64,000 nucleotides of DNA from JAVBSC01 sp031547305 (GCA_031547305.1 JAVBSC010000016.1:1-64000), one strand, 5' to 3'. Positions 16,180-24,854 are shown, counted from the stretch's first letter. The notes: generated from the letters alone by a model not told the origin. Translations and numbers: made by a program.

Positions 16180-16719
16180 ATGCCCCATGAAAAGCTTATC
16201 TCCGTCGGGCATGTAACCAGGGCGCACGGAATACGGGGGGAGCTCCGCATCGCCTGCGGTGCGGAGTCCCCCCATGTTCTGCGCCCCTTTGTGTTGCTGC
16301 GCCAAAGCCCGGCCGCCATCCCGCAAAAACATTCCGTTCTTGGCCTGCGCATGCATCAGGGCGACCCGTTGCTTACCCTGGAAGGCGTGCCGGACCGCAC
16401 GGCCGCCGAACTCCTGCGCGGCCGGGAAGTCCTTATTCCCGGCAATCGCCTGCCCGCCCTTTCAGACTCCGAACTTTACCTGCACCAACTGCAAGGCCTC
16501 TCGGTCATCCACGTCCAGGAAAACGGACGGGAATCCCATCTGGGTAGCCTGGCCAACATCAGCACCCAGGCCGGGCAGGAGCTCTGGAGCATCACAACCC
16601 CGGACGGGCGGGAAATCCTTTTTCCCGCCGTTCCGGAATTCGTGGCGGACATCGACCTGGACGCCAAGACCGTCCGTATCACCCCTCCTCCGGGATTGGT
16701 CGAATTGTATCTGGAGTAG
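16180..16719 (+). CDS. rimM: Ribosome maturation factor RimM
   Basis: The 179-residue protein assists maturation of the 30S head and binds S19. The N-terminal RimM domain starts with ISVGHVTRAHGIRGELRI. The C-terminal PRC-barrel domain contains SLANISTQAGQELWSI and PAVPEFVADIDLDAKTVRI, ending with the usual PPPGL. It is the last gene of this ribosomal cluster: trmD and rplS, its normal partners, are absent from the next position, where a 310-bp gap and an unrelated ligase gene follow. Confidence 0.95.
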   Translation: MPHEKLISVGHVTRAHGIRGELRIACGAESPHVLRPFVLLRQSPAAIPQKHSVLGLRMHQGDPLLTLEGVPDRTAAELLRGREVLIPGNRLPALSDSELYLHQLQGLSVIHVQENGRESHLGSLANISTQAGQELWSITTPDGREILFPAVPEFVADIDLDAKTVRITPPPGLVELYLE

Positions 16720-17029
16720 CCCATCCCCAGCAAATTCCGCACCAGAGTATGGGCAGCGCGCACACTCCGGGGCATTGCCGTGGGGCTGTCCGGCAAACCT
16801 GCGGCCGCCACAGCGTATTGCCGGAATAAGTCCCTGTATGGCCATAACGCGGTATAAACCGGCCCTGACGGCCGTAATCCATGCTACCGGTCAAAATTAT
16901 AAACCAAGTCATTGATATATTTTCATTGGGCAACGTATTGATATTAAACAATAAAAAAAATAATGCTTGAAAAGCCGTGTTCACTTGGTTACTTGTAGTT
17001 TTCATTAAAAATTTTTTTTGGAGCAGTCC
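16720..17029. other. Intergenic region between rimM and the CoA-ligase gene
   Basis: No supportable gene. The left half is GC-rich with fragmentary open frames on both strands. The right half is AT-rich and contains a direct repeat ATTGATAT (16911-16918 and 16937-16944, 26 bp apart), which could be part of the promoter or operator of the following gene. Confidence 0.4.
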
Positions 17030-18295
17030 ATGACCCGTAAAGACCGGACCGAAGGAATATACAGCCGCCGCGAAGTGCTGGATGAAGGCGAACGCAGACA
17101 GTTTTACCTGATCCAGCTTAAGGAGCTGTTACTCTACGCCTATCGCTATTCCGAAGACGTGAAAAAACGCTTTGACCGGGCGCAGTTTTCCGTTGAGAAA
17201 TTTAAAGATCTCGCAGCTCTCAAGCATATCCCCATCCTCAAAAAGAAGGAGCTGATCTTCCTGCAGTCCATGGGGCCGCGCCTGGGCGGGCTTTTGACCA
17301 AGGACATCGGCGAACTCAAGCGCGTATTCCTCTCCCCCGGCCCCATCTTTGATCCGGAAGACCGGGGCGAGGATTACTGGGGTTATACGGAAGCCTTTTA
17401 TTCCATCGGCTTCCGCCCGGGCGATGTGGCCCAGGTGACTTTTAACTACCATCTGACCCCGGCCGGCCTGATGTTTGAAGAACCCCTGCGCAACCTGGGT
17501 TGCGCGGTTGTGCCGGCCGGCCCTGGCAATGCCGGCACCCAACTGGAAATCATGCAGAAGCTGCGGGTTTCCGGATACATCGGCACGCCTAGCTATCTGC
17601 TGCATCTGGCCCAGAAGGCCGAGGAAAAAGGCATCAACCTGCGCAAGGATCTTTTCCTGGAAGTGGCTTTTGTGACCGGCGAAAAATTTTCAGAAAAAAT
17701 GCGTAACCAGATGGAAAAGAAATTCGATCTGATCATGCGCCAGGGCTACGGCACGGCGGACGTTGGCTGCATCGGCTACGAATGCTTCCATAAAACCGAC
17801 CTGCATATCGCCAACCGCGCCTTTGTGGAAATCTGCCACCCGGATACCGGCATTCCGCTCAAGGACGGCGAGGTGGGCGAAATCGTCGTGACCGCCTTTA
17901 ACAAAACCTACCCGCTGATTCGCCTGGCCACCGGGGATCTTTCCTACATCGACCGCGCCCCATGCCCCTGCGGCCGCACCAGCCCGCGCCTGGGCAACAT
18001 TGTGGGCCGCGTGGACACCACCGCCCGCATCAAGGGCATGTTCGTGTACCCGCACCAGGTGGAACAGGTCATGTCCCGCTTTGAGGAAATAAAACGCTGG
18101 CAAATCGAAGTCACCAACCCCGGCGGCATAGACGAAATGACCCTATATATCGAAAGCAGCAGCTTCAAACGCGAAGACGAACTGCTCCACCAGTTCCGCG
18201 AGCGCATCAAGCTGCGCCCGGAACTCAAGATCCTCGCCCCAGGCTCTCTGCCCCCGCAAATCCGTTTGATCGAAGATAAACGGATTTGGGACTAA
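17030..18295 (+). CDS. Phenylacetate-CoA ligase family protein (PaaK-like)
   Basis: The 421-residue adenylate-forming enzyme belongs to the PaaK family. Recognisable parts are the N-terminal RFDRAQFSVEKFKDLAALKHIPILKK region, the nucleotide-binding GYGTADVGCIGYEC, and EVGEIVVTAFNKTYPLIRLATGD. The SPRLGNIVGRVDTTARIKGMFVYPHQVE segment precedes the C-terminal lid domain. In anaerobes such proteins often activate phenylacetate or indoleacetate from aromatic amino-acid breakdown; the substrate is not shown here. The ATG at 17030 has GGAG 6 nt upstream; a TTG four codons earlier is rejected. A lipoprotein gene follows 14 bp downstream. Confidence 0.92.
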   Translation: MTRKDRTEGIYSRREVLDEGERRQFYLIQLKELLLYAYRYSEDVKKRFDRAQFSVEKFKDLAALKHIPILKKKELIFLQSMGPRLGGLLTKDIGELKRVFLSPGPIFDPEDRGEDYWGYTEAFYSIGFRPGDVAQVTFNYHLTPAGLMFEEPLRNLGCAVVPAGPGNAGTQLEIMQKLRVSGYIGTPSYLLHLAQKAEEKGINLRKDLFLEVAFVTGEKFSEKMRNQMEKKFDLIMRQGYGTADVGCIGYECFHKTDLHIANRAFVEICHPDTGIPLKDGEVGEIVVTAFNKTYPLIRLATGDLSYIDRAPCPCGRTSPRLGNIVGRVDTTARIKGMFVYPHQVEQVMSRFEEIKRWQIEVTNPGGIDEMTLYIESSSFKREDELLHQFRERIKLRPELKILAPGSLPPQIRLIEDKRIWD

Positions 18296-18309
18296 ATAAG
18301 GAGGCATTT

Positions 18310-19551
18310 ATGCGTTTTTATGGAATATGCGCTTTACTCCTGCTGGCTTTAAGTTTTGGCTGCGCGCCAAAGGGGGTGGATTCGGGCGTGCCCGCTGGGC
18401 CGGCGCCTTTAGATAGCGGTGCGTTGCTTTTGCCGGGAGGGGAAAAGGCGGATGACCTGACTTTTGAATCCATGGTCAAGAAGGCGGACTACATATTGAT
18501 TGGCGAGACCCATGATGTTTTTGGGGATCACCTGGCCCAGGCCCTGATTCTTGAACGCATGGTCCAGGCCGGCCTGGCGCCGGTTATCGGGCTGGAAATG
18601 ATTCCGGCCACTATGCAGCCGGTGCTGGATAAATTCAACCGTGGCGGCCTGACGGTGGACGAATTGCCGGCGGCCCTGGACTGGCCGCGCACCTGGGGCT
18701 TTGTCTTTGACTTGTACCGCCCGGTTTTTGAAACAGCCTATCGGTACAAACTGCCCCTGTACGGCCTGAACCTGCCTTACAGCCTTGTGCGAGAGGCCAG
18801 GTTGAAGGGGATGGACGGCATAGCCAACGCGGAAGCGAAAAAACTCTTGCCAAAAAGGGTGATCCTGCCCCTGGAGGTGCAGAAGGCGGAATTGGAAAAA
18901 TTCTACAAGGCCCACGAGCGATTCTTTAATATGGAAGAAAAGACCAAGGTCAAGCGCGGCAAAAAAGCCTCTGAACAGGTTAAGGCCGGGCGATTTATCC
19001 TGGCCCAGTCTCTGTGGGATTCCGCCATGGCCGAGCATGCCGTGGACACCCGGCGCCTGACCAGCCGACCAGTGGTCATCCTCACCGGAATCGGGCATGT
19101 GGAATATGATTGGGGCATAGGGCACCGGCTGTCCGCCCTGGATATGACATCTTCCCGCCTGCTGATCCTGCCATGGCGATATGATCCGGCGAAACGCGAA
19201 GATACGGCGCAGGTGACGGATCCGGAGATTCCGCCAGCCAGCATGGCGGATTTGTATTACTACAGCCCGCTGGTACGCCAGAGCCGCCTGGGCATTGAAC
19301 TGAGCGATCTGAGCGATCACCCCGGACTGTACGTGGAGAGCGTTACGCCGGGCTCGCCGGCTGAACAGGCCGGGCTGAAGGCCGAAGACGTCATTGTGAA
19401 AGCCGGCGGCAAGGAAGTGACGCGCACGAGCGACCTGCACGCGGCAGCGATAGAAGCCTGGCGGCAGGGACAAAATCTGCCTCTGACAGTGGAGAGAGCC
19501 GGTGAGAACAAAGAACTGTCCCTTGCCCTGCCGCACAAAACAACTAAATAA
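18310..19551 (+). CDS. ChaN-like haem-binding lipoprotein with C-terminal PDZ domain
   Basis: The 413-residue protein starts with a lipoprotein signal (lipobox LSFGC), so it should be anchored in the cell envelope. Residues about 45-300 form a ChaN/Cofac_haem_bdg domain, with YILIGETHDVFGDH, PVIGLEMIPATMQPVL and LTGIGHVEYDWGI. Campylobacter ChaN binds haem, and the family is linked to iron uptake. Residues about 320-410 are a PDZ domain (SVTPGSPAEQAGLKAEDVIV). The strong AAGGAGG site sets the start at 18310. It probably shares a transcript with the CoA-ligase gene. A tRNA-Phe gene follows 51 bp downstream. Confidence 0.88.
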   Translation: MRFYGICALLLLALSFGCAPKGVDSGVPAGPAPLDSGALLLPGGEKADDLTFESMVKKADYILIGETHDVFGDHLAQALILERMVQAGLAPVIGLEMIPATMQPVLDKFNRGGLTVDELPAALDWPRTWGFVFDLYRPVFETAYRYKLPLYGLNLPYSLVREARLKGMDGIANAEAKKLLPKRVILPLEVQKAELEKFYKAHERFFNMEEKTKVKRGKKASEQVKAGRFILAQSLWDSAMAEHAVDTRRLTSRPVVILTGIGHVEYDWGIGHRLSALDMTSSRLLILPWRYDPAKREDTAQVTDPEIPPASMADLYYYSPLVRQSRLGIELSDLSDHPGLYVESVTPGSPAEQAGLKAEDVIVKAGGKEVTRTSDLHAAAIEAWRQGQNLPLTVERAGENKELSLALPHKTTK

Positions 19552-19602
19552 AAAAAACTCTTGCCTTCAGGCGGAGTTTTGGCTAAACGAAAACTTCGCG
19601 TT

Positions 19603-19678
19603 GCCGGGGTAGCTCAGTTGGTAGAGCAGGGGACTGAAAATCCCCGTGTGGGGAGTTCAATTCTCTCCCCCGGCACCA
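19603..19678 (+). tRNA. tRNA-Phe (GAA), CCA encoded
   Basis: The 76-nt gene folds into a standard cloverleaf. The 7-bp acceptor stem is GCCGGGG/CCCCGGC, the D-arm is GCTC/GAGC, and the anticodon stem is GGGGA/TCCCC with anticodon GAA at 19636-19638. The T-arm is GGGAG/CTCTC with one G.T pair. The 3' CCA is encoded. The 3' end is the attachment site used by the island that follows. Confidence 0.97.
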
Positions 19679-19679
19679 C
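19666..19679 (+). other. attL: 3' end of tRNA-Phe
   Basis: TCCCCCGGCACCAC at the tRNA 3' end is echoed at 24855-24867 as TCCCCCGCACCAC (one G missing). This marks the left boundary of the integrase-bearing island. Confidence 0.6.
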
Positions 19680-19703
19680 GAATTTGGACATAAATGTCCG
19701 TAG

Positions 19704-19743
19704 AAGGCCGGAATGACTAGTAAAAATAGTCATTCCGGCCTTT
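19704..19743. terminator. Hairpin terminator downstream of tRNA-Phe
   Basis: A perfect 16-bp stem (19704-19719 with 19727-19742) with a 7-nt A-rich loop is followed by a short T-run. It lies inside the island, next to a smaller GGACAT/ATGTCC inverted repeat at 19686-19699. Confidence 0.65.
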
Positions 19744-19791
19744 CTCATTGTCCGGGATAGAACAGGTGGATGCGTGGACATCCCCTATTTT

Positions 19792-19862
19792 TGGCGGTAT
19801 TTCTGACGGTATAGTTCTCTCTCAAGGAGCGGAAAATACCGTCACAAGGAGAAATACCGTCA
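19792..19862. promoter_or_regulatory. Integrase arm-type/operator sites, left end
   Basis: Two direct copies, TGGCGGTAT (19792-19800) and TGACGGTAT (19804-19812), are 12 bp apart. Two inverted copies, ATACCGTCA, lie at 19836-19844 and 19854-19862; the last overlaps the A of the integrase ATG. The arrangement suggests that the integrase or its directionality factor binds here and represses int. Confidence 0.6.
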
Positions 19863-21076
19863 TGCCCCTCACAGATACCGCCGTACGCAACGCAAAGCCT
19901 ACGGGCAAGCCGCAAAAGCTCGCAGACAGTGAAGGTCTGTACCTCTTCATTTCGCCTACCGGCGGCAAGCTCTGGCGCATGGATTACCGCTTCGCCGGGA
20001 AGAGAAAAACTTTGAGCCTCGGTAAATATCCTACTGTGGGGCTGAAAGACGCCCGGCAGCGGAGGGACGGCGCCAAGGAGTTGTTGGATAAGGATATTGA
20101 CCCGTCCGCTCAAAAAAAGACCGACAAGCGCATTCTTATCGAGGAAGAGCGGCGCAATCAAAACACCTTCAGGGCCGTCGCCCTTGAGTGGCTTGATACC
20201 TATTCGCCCGACCTTTCCGAGAAACACGCGCTCAAATTGCGGCGGTATCTTGAGAACGCCTTATTTGAGTCCTTCGGCAACAAAGTCATCACGGATATAG
20301 TGCCCGCCGATATTCTGGAAGCGGCGCGGCCCGCCCAAGAGAAAGGCCGTGTTCAGACGGCACACCGCCTTGTGCAGCTTACGGGGCAAGTGCTGCAATA
20401 TGCCGTCATTAAGGGGATACTGAACGTCAACGTGGCAACAGGCATCACCAGGGCGCTACAGCCCATCCGAGTGACAAACTATCCCGCCGTTACCGACCCC
20501 AAAGAAATAGGCCGACTGCTCCGCGCAATCGACCACTACGAGGGCTATCCCTCCATCGTCTACTTCATGAAAATTCTGCCCTATGTTTTCACCCGTCCCG
20601 GCGAGCTTCGCCTCGCCGAATGGGAAGACATCGACTTTGAAAACAGCCTCTTTATTGTCCCGTGGCACAGGATGAAAACGCGGAAGGTCAATCGTAAAGA
20701 CCATCATGTGCCGCTGGCCCGTCAGGTTGTGGCCTTGTTCCGTGAGCTACAAGAATTTTCAGGCGACGGTAAATTCGTCTTCCCAGGGGCGAGAGCCAAA
20801 ACGGACACCATCAGCGATGCGGGGCCGCTCAACGTGTTGCGCGACCTTGGCTATCCAAAAGAGGTTATGACCCTGCACGGCTTTCGTAGCATGGCAAGCA
20901 CCCGGCTCAACGAAATGGGCTACCGCCCGGACATCATTGAAACCCAACTCGCCCACAAAGACCCGGATGCCGTGCGCATGGTCTACAACCGGGCGCAGTA
21001 CATGGACGAGCGCCGCAAGATGATGGAAGAATGGGCCGACTATCTCGACGGCTTGCGGCTTTCCGTTTCCGGTTAA
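19862..21076 (+). CDS. P4-type tyrosine integrase
   Basis: The 404-residue site-specific recombinase has an N-terminal arm-binding DUF4102 domain (MPLTDTAVRNAKPTGKPQKLADSEGLYL) and the motif KTLSLGKYPTVGLKDAR, a central core-binding domain and a C-terminal catalytic domain. The catalytic residues are visible: Arg in FTRPGELRL, the HxxR in LHGFRSMAST, His in QLAHKD and the nucleophile Tyr in RAQYMDERR. It sits just downstream of the tRNA-Phe gene it targets. The ATG at 19862 follows AAGGAG at about 10 nt and overlaps the last ATACCGTCA repeat. It is complete and probably functional. Confidence 0.95.
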   Translation: MPLTDTAVRNAKPTGKPQKLADSEGLYLFISPTGGKLWRMDYRFAGKRKTLSLGKYPTVGLKDARQRRDGAKELLDKDIDPSAQKKTDKRILIEEERRNQNTFRAVALEWLDTYSPDLSEKHALKLRRYLENALFESFGNKVITDIVPADILEAARPAQEKGRVQTAHRLVQLTGQVLQYAVIKGILNVNVATGITRALQPIRVTNYPAVTDPKEIGRLLRAIDHYEGYPSIVYFMKILPYVFTRPGELRLAEWEDIDFENSLFIVPWHRMKTRKVNRKDHHVPLARQVVALFRELQEFSGDGKFVFPGARAKTDTISDAGPLNVLRDLGYPKEVMTLHGFRSMASTRLNEMGYRPDIIETQLAHKDPDAVRMVYNRAQYMDERRKMMEEWADYLDGLRLSVSG

Positions 21077-21459
21077 ATCCAGCATAGATCCGCAACGTGA
21101 GGGGCGGCGCGGGCCTTGCGAGGCACACCCTAAAGAAGTGTGCCGCTGCAAGGGCCGTGACGCCCCGGCTAATTTGAACTTCTCCGCTTCCTGACCGTGC
21201 TTGACTTTCCCCGGTTTTCACGCATAGATATTCTCACTATTTCCTACGGCAGCTCGCGCGGCTGGATAAATGCGGCGCGCAATCTGCCCGGCGTTTTGCT
21301 GGGTTTCTTTTTGGGTTAGCCCCAACAGCATGTATTGCCGGGTCGATAGCTCCGAATACAAGACCCTTCGGGGGAATAAGAGCAGCGCTCGTAGGGCGTA
21401 GTTGAGTCCCGGCATTTCTCATTTCTAAATGCCCATACTGAACCTACGGAGCGTCCCTT
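21077..21459. other. Intergenic region after the integrase
   Basis: No convincing gene. A 65-codon frame on the minus strand (21415-21218, ending in QIARRIYPAARAAVGNSENIYA) is the only candidate, without a good ribosome-binding site. Some short GC-rich palindromes follow the integrase stop. Confidence 0.4.
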
Positions 21460-21915
21460 ATGCCCAATGACCATTTACCCCCCAGACATTACCCGCCAAG
21501 CCCAAACCGTCCCACACCTCCCGACCTCGCCGCCCTGGCCATCATGTTGCAGGAAGCTGCGCAAGCCCTGCTTTCCATTCCACCAACGAACGCGCCGAAT
21601 GAGCCGAAAGAACCGGTAGCCAGGACTCCCGCCCGCAGAGATGACGGGGAAACCCGTTCCTTTTATTTCCCTTCGGCAACGGTACACCAGGAAAGAGAGC
21701 TTCTGCGCAAATACCGGGCGGAAGATTTCCAGGGATTGCTGGAGGAAGTGCATACCTTGCTGGTCGGTCTGGTCAAAATTATGCAAAGCGTCCACAAGGA
21801 CGTGCGTGTGAGGGGCTACGTCATCTCAAGCCTGGGAGCGCAGCTTGACCACGCCTCCGCTCTCGTGCTCCGTATGCGCAACGTGTACGATAGGGTAGTG
21901 CCGGTACAAAGATAG
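21460..21915 (+). CDS. Island hypothetical protein, 151 residues
   Basis: I do not recognise the family. The first 75 residues are Pro-rich and probably disordered (PPRHYPPSPNRPTPPD, TNAPNEPKEPVARTP). The second half is predicted helical, with a run resembling a small helical bundle (EDFQGLLEEVHTLLVGLVKIMQSVHKD, then LGAQLDHASALVLRMRNVYDRV). There is no signal peptide or membrane span. It lies alone between the integrase and the KAP NTPase genes and ends at a strong terminator. It could be an accessory factor of the island, but nothing fixes its role. Confidence 0.65.
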   Translation: MPNDHLPPRHYPPSPNRPTPPDLAALAIMLQEAAQALLSIPPTNAPNEPKEPVARTPARRDDGETRSFYFPSATVHQERELLRKYRAEDFQGLLEEVHTLLVGLVKIMQSVHKDVRVRGYVISSLGAQLDHASALVLRMRNVYDRVVPVQR

Positions 21916-21929
21916 AAACCCACATGGCG

Positions 21930-21962
21930 GAAACCTCGGCAGTAAGCCGGGGTTTCTTTTTT
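21930..21962 (+). terminator. Rho-independent terminator after the 151-residue gene
   Basis: GAAACCTCGGC (21930-21940) pairs with GCCGGGGTTTC (21946-21956, one T.G pair) around AGTAA and is followed by six T. Confidence 0.85.
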
Positions 21963-22249
21963 CCGGCGTTGAGCGGCCGAAGGCGGCGAATAAGCCTCTT
22001 TCCCCCGGAGGGCAGGACAGGAGGTAACGCTACCTCCTCTGTCCTGCCTCTCCGTTACGCCGCAATTCATCGCAGGATTGACACAAGCTCCCCACTGGCG
22101 TTGCAATGCGTTGATGCACGTCCGACATGGGGAGTCCTGTAATAACGTGCAACAGATTTTAATATCGGCGTTCTTTCTGGGCGGTAAATGTCGTGCCCGT
22201 TCCCTTGGCGCTCACCCCGAAAAACGCCTGAACGCAAAAGACCTTACTA

Positions 22250-22324
22250 AGCGGAAAAAGCGAAATAAGCGAAAAAACCCGCGCACTGTCTGGCTCTTTT
22301 TTCGCTTATTTCGCTTTTTCCGCT
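22250..22324. repeat. 28-bp perfect inverted repeat in the island
   Basis: Positions 22250-22277 pair perfectly with 22297-22324 around a 19-nt loop. The arm itself is repetitive, with iterated GCGAAA/GCGGAAA units. The length and perfection exceed what a terminator needs. Confidence 0.8.
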
Positions 22325-22618
22325 AATCCGCTTAACTCAGGCCGGAATGCTTCTTTCGGGCTTATAGAAGAGAGCCAGCCTACCCGTTGTGGGTCCACTA
22401 CCGTGTCCCCGCTGCCGGGGCTGGCGAGGGCGTGCCGCCCTTCGAACCCCTGTAGAGCACGTGTATTGAGGATATGTCGGCAGACATCTCAGGCTTAGAA
22501 GCAGCAAAAATGTATTTCGCTATTTACTTGGATATCTTCAGAAAAAAACATATCCTCTTAGCGAATCAATCAACCACAAGCGGTATATGTGATGACATGT
22601 GTCACTTAAGAGGCATCT

Positions 22619-24733
22619 ATGCTAACCACATTTTCTTCTGACCAGCCAATATCAAGTAGTTCTGAGGACTTGCTTGGTAGAGCTTCTTTTGCTTCGCGTA
22701 TTGCAGAGACAATTTCTAGCCGGAAAGATGAATCGAGTATAGCTATAGGATTGTATGGAGCATGGGGTGATGGAAAAACATCAGTATTGAGGATGATGAA
22801 AGAATCTTTAAGCTCATTTGAAAATATAATAGTTATGGATTTTAATCCATGGATTTTTAAGTCTGAAGAAAATCTTCTTAATAACTTTTTTTCAAATTTG
22901 GCTGAAAAACTTGGAAGATCATTATCAACAGAATCAGAAAATATTGGAAAATTGCTTAAAAAATATGGTGGAGTCATTTCAGTTGGCGGATTCAATGCTG
23001 AAAAATTGGGAGAAGCTTTATCCACTGCAGAGATTGAGGAACTCAAAAAAAGAGTTGAGAAAATTTTAGGTGATAATCATAAAAAAATTGTTATTCTCAT
23101 TGATGATATAGACAGACTAGACCGTAATGAAACTTACGCTATATTTAAATTGGTAAGACTTACAGCAAGCTTCAACCATACGACTTACGTCTTAGCTTTC
23201 GATCATGATATTGTTTCATCCGCCTTGGGGGAGCGTTACGCTCAAGGAGGGAAAACTGCAGGCGAGGCGTTCTTAGAAAAAATTATTCAAGTACCATTAC
23301 ACTTGCCACCCGCTGATGCCAATAACCTAAGAAAAATCACTCTTCAAGGCGTGGATTTGGCTCTCAATCAAGCAGACATTTCGCTCACACCCAGACAGGA
23401 ACAATTCTTTGTACATTGTTTTGACGCTGGAATAGCTCCGAAACTTAGCACTCCACGATTAAGCAGGCTATACTATAATGCTTTGCTGTTTTCTTTACCA
23501 TTGTTGAAAGGTGAGGTTGATCCAGTTGACCAAATGTTGATAGAGGGAATACGAATTAGCTACCCTGGCCTATACAGACAAATAAGAAAAACTCCTCAGC
23601 TTTTTTTGACAGGAATGCCGCATAGAGGGCTTCTAGAAAAGAAAACTAGTGAAGATTACAAAAAATTTGCAGGGGATCTATTGGCGGAATGTTTACCTGA
23701 ATCAACTAACTTTGAACATCAAGAAATTTTAGATAAATTGCTCCCTAATATCTTTCCGGGCCTAGTTGGGCATGGTGTACACAGAGACGCTGATGCAAAT
23801 AAGAGAATATCTTCACCAAACTATTTCTGGAAATATTTTATGTATTCTGTGCCTTCTGATGACATATCAGACATACAATTAGAATATTTCTTGGAAACAC
23901 TCGTAAGTGATGAAGGAGAAAAATCAATAGATTGGTTTAATAACATATGCAGTAAAGGTCATTCAATGTCTTTAATTAGAAAATTGCTCGATAGGCTACC
24001 AAATCTGGACGAGCACTCTTCTTATTGCCTCCTTTTGTTTCTTATCAAGAATATCAGTAAGATAGATACGGAATATAAACCGTTTTCTTGGGGCAACGAC
24101 ACTCGCTCCATGACTCAAAAGCTGCTTACTGGACTTTTGAAAAAAATTACCAATAAAAATCATCAGGAAGATATGACTCTGCAACTTGTTGGTACTGCTT
24201 TACCATTAGGATTTGTTGTAGCAACATTTCTTCATGAGATAAGATTCATCGAAAAACGCCCAGATGAATCGAGTGTTATACCCACTGAAGTCGAAGAGAA
24301 ATCTTTTCTTGTTTTGGCGGACAGAATAGTTAGCATTGATATCAATACCCCTTTATATATTCATGAACCGAATATGGCGAAACTTTGTTATTATGTTGTT
24401 GGTGCTACATTGGGCTATAGCATAATTGCCGACAGGCTTAAATCGCGCTTTGATGCATCCCCTGAAGATGTAGACTTATTTTTAGTTAGCTTTGCTGGGC
24501 AAAGGTGGGTAGCGGGTAGCTATGAGCCAGAGTGTGGCGATTTCGACAAAGACAGTTATGTAGAAGTCTCGCAAATGATTGACCCTCAATATATTATGAA
24601 TAATTTTGATAGCCGATTTGGGGATGAGGTGAACGGTCCAATTGATAGATTCGAAACCATATGCCCCAAATTGAAGGTTGCCAGACAGTTTGTTCGGCTA
24701 CACCGTGCAACGCTATCCAAAAGTGATGATTAA
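22619..24733 (+). CDS. KAP-family P-loop NTPase
   Basis: The 704-residue protein has a KAP-type NTPase core in its first third. Walker A is GAWGDGKT at 47-54. The conserved DFNPWIFKSEENLL stretch follows, and Walker B is ILIDDIDRLD around 160-168, with the FDHDIVSSALGERY region after it. There is no obvious transmembrane segment inserted in the core, unlike classic Kidins220-type members. The C-terminal 400 residues match nothing I know. GAGG lies just before the ATG. The gene is much more AT-rich than the surrounding genome, indicating transfer. KAP NTPases in islands are often linked to phage exclusion; that role here is an inference from location. Confidence 0.88.
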   Translation: MLTTFSSDQPISSSSEDLLGRASFASRIAETISSRKDESSIAIGLYGAWGDGKTSVLRMMKESLSSFENIIVMDFNPWIFKSEENLLNNFFSNLAEKLGRSLSTESENIGKLLKKYGGVISVGGFNAEKLGEALSTAEIEELKKRVEKILGDNHKKIVILIDDIDRLDRNETYAIFKLVRLTASFNHTTYVLAFDHDIVSSALGERYAQGGKTAGEAFLEKIIQVPLHLPPADANNLRKITLQGVDLALNQADISLTPRQEQFFVHCFDAGIAPKLSTPRLSRLYYNALLFSLPLLKGEVDPVDQMLIEGIRISYPGLYRQIRKTPQLFLTGMPHRGLLEKKTSEDYKKFAGDLLAECLPESTNFEHQEILDKLLPNIFPGLVGHGVHRDADANKRISSPNYFWKYFMYSVPSDDISDIQLEYFLETLVSDEGEKSIDWFNNICSKGHSMSLIRKLLDRLPNLDEHSSYCLLLFLIKNISKIDTEYKPFSWGNDTRSMTQKLLTGLLKKITNKNHQEDMTLQLVGTALPLGFVVATFLHEIRFIEKRPDESSVIPTEVEEKSFLVLADRIVSIDINTPLYIHEPNMAKLCYYVVGATLGYSIIADRLKSRFDASPEDVDLFLVSFAGQRWVAGSYEPECGDFDKDSYVEVSQMIDPQYIMNNFDSRFGDEVNGPIDRFETICPKLKVARQFVRLHRATLSKSDD

Positions 24734-24770
24734 AATTCAGCAGGGCAGGATATACGGCAAGGGGAGCCAT

Positions 24771-24791
24771 TGACGGTATTCTTGACGGTAT
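24771..24791 (+). promoter_or_regulatory. Integrase arm-type sites, right end
   Basis: Two direct TGACGGTAT copies (24771-24779 and 24783-24791) have the same 12-bp period as the pair at the left end of the island, in the same orientation. This fits integrase arm sites flanking the element. Confidence 0.55.
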
Positions 24792-24854
24792 CTCAAAAAA
24801 ATAAAATATTTTATATTAATAAAAACAATATGTTCATCAACTTATTCAAGTGCG

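Larger units (their letters stand above)
21916..22618. other. Intergenic region inside the island
   Basis: About 700 bp without a supportable gene. It contains a terminator (21930-21962), a very long A/T-rich hairpin (22250-22324) and, towards the right, an abrupt fall in GC as the KAP gene is approached. The promoter of the KAP gene is presumably in the last 150 bp, but no clear -35/-10 pair stands out. Confidence 0.5.

Noticed and set aside
16720..16860. Possible remnant of trmD after rimM
   Set aside because: Neither strand gave recognisable TrmD motifs.
19792..19862. Repeated 9-bp motifs considered as a small CRISPR-like array
   Set aside because: The units are short, change orientation and lack uniform spacers; they fit integrase or operator sites.
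21218..21415. 65-codon minus-strand frame after the integrase
   Set aside because: It has a plausible composition but no ribosome-binding site, no recognised motif and an unclear start; kept only as a note in the intergenic entry.
22400..22470. TTCGAACCCCTG stretch considered as a tRNA fragment
   Set aside because: No cloverleaf can be drawn around it.
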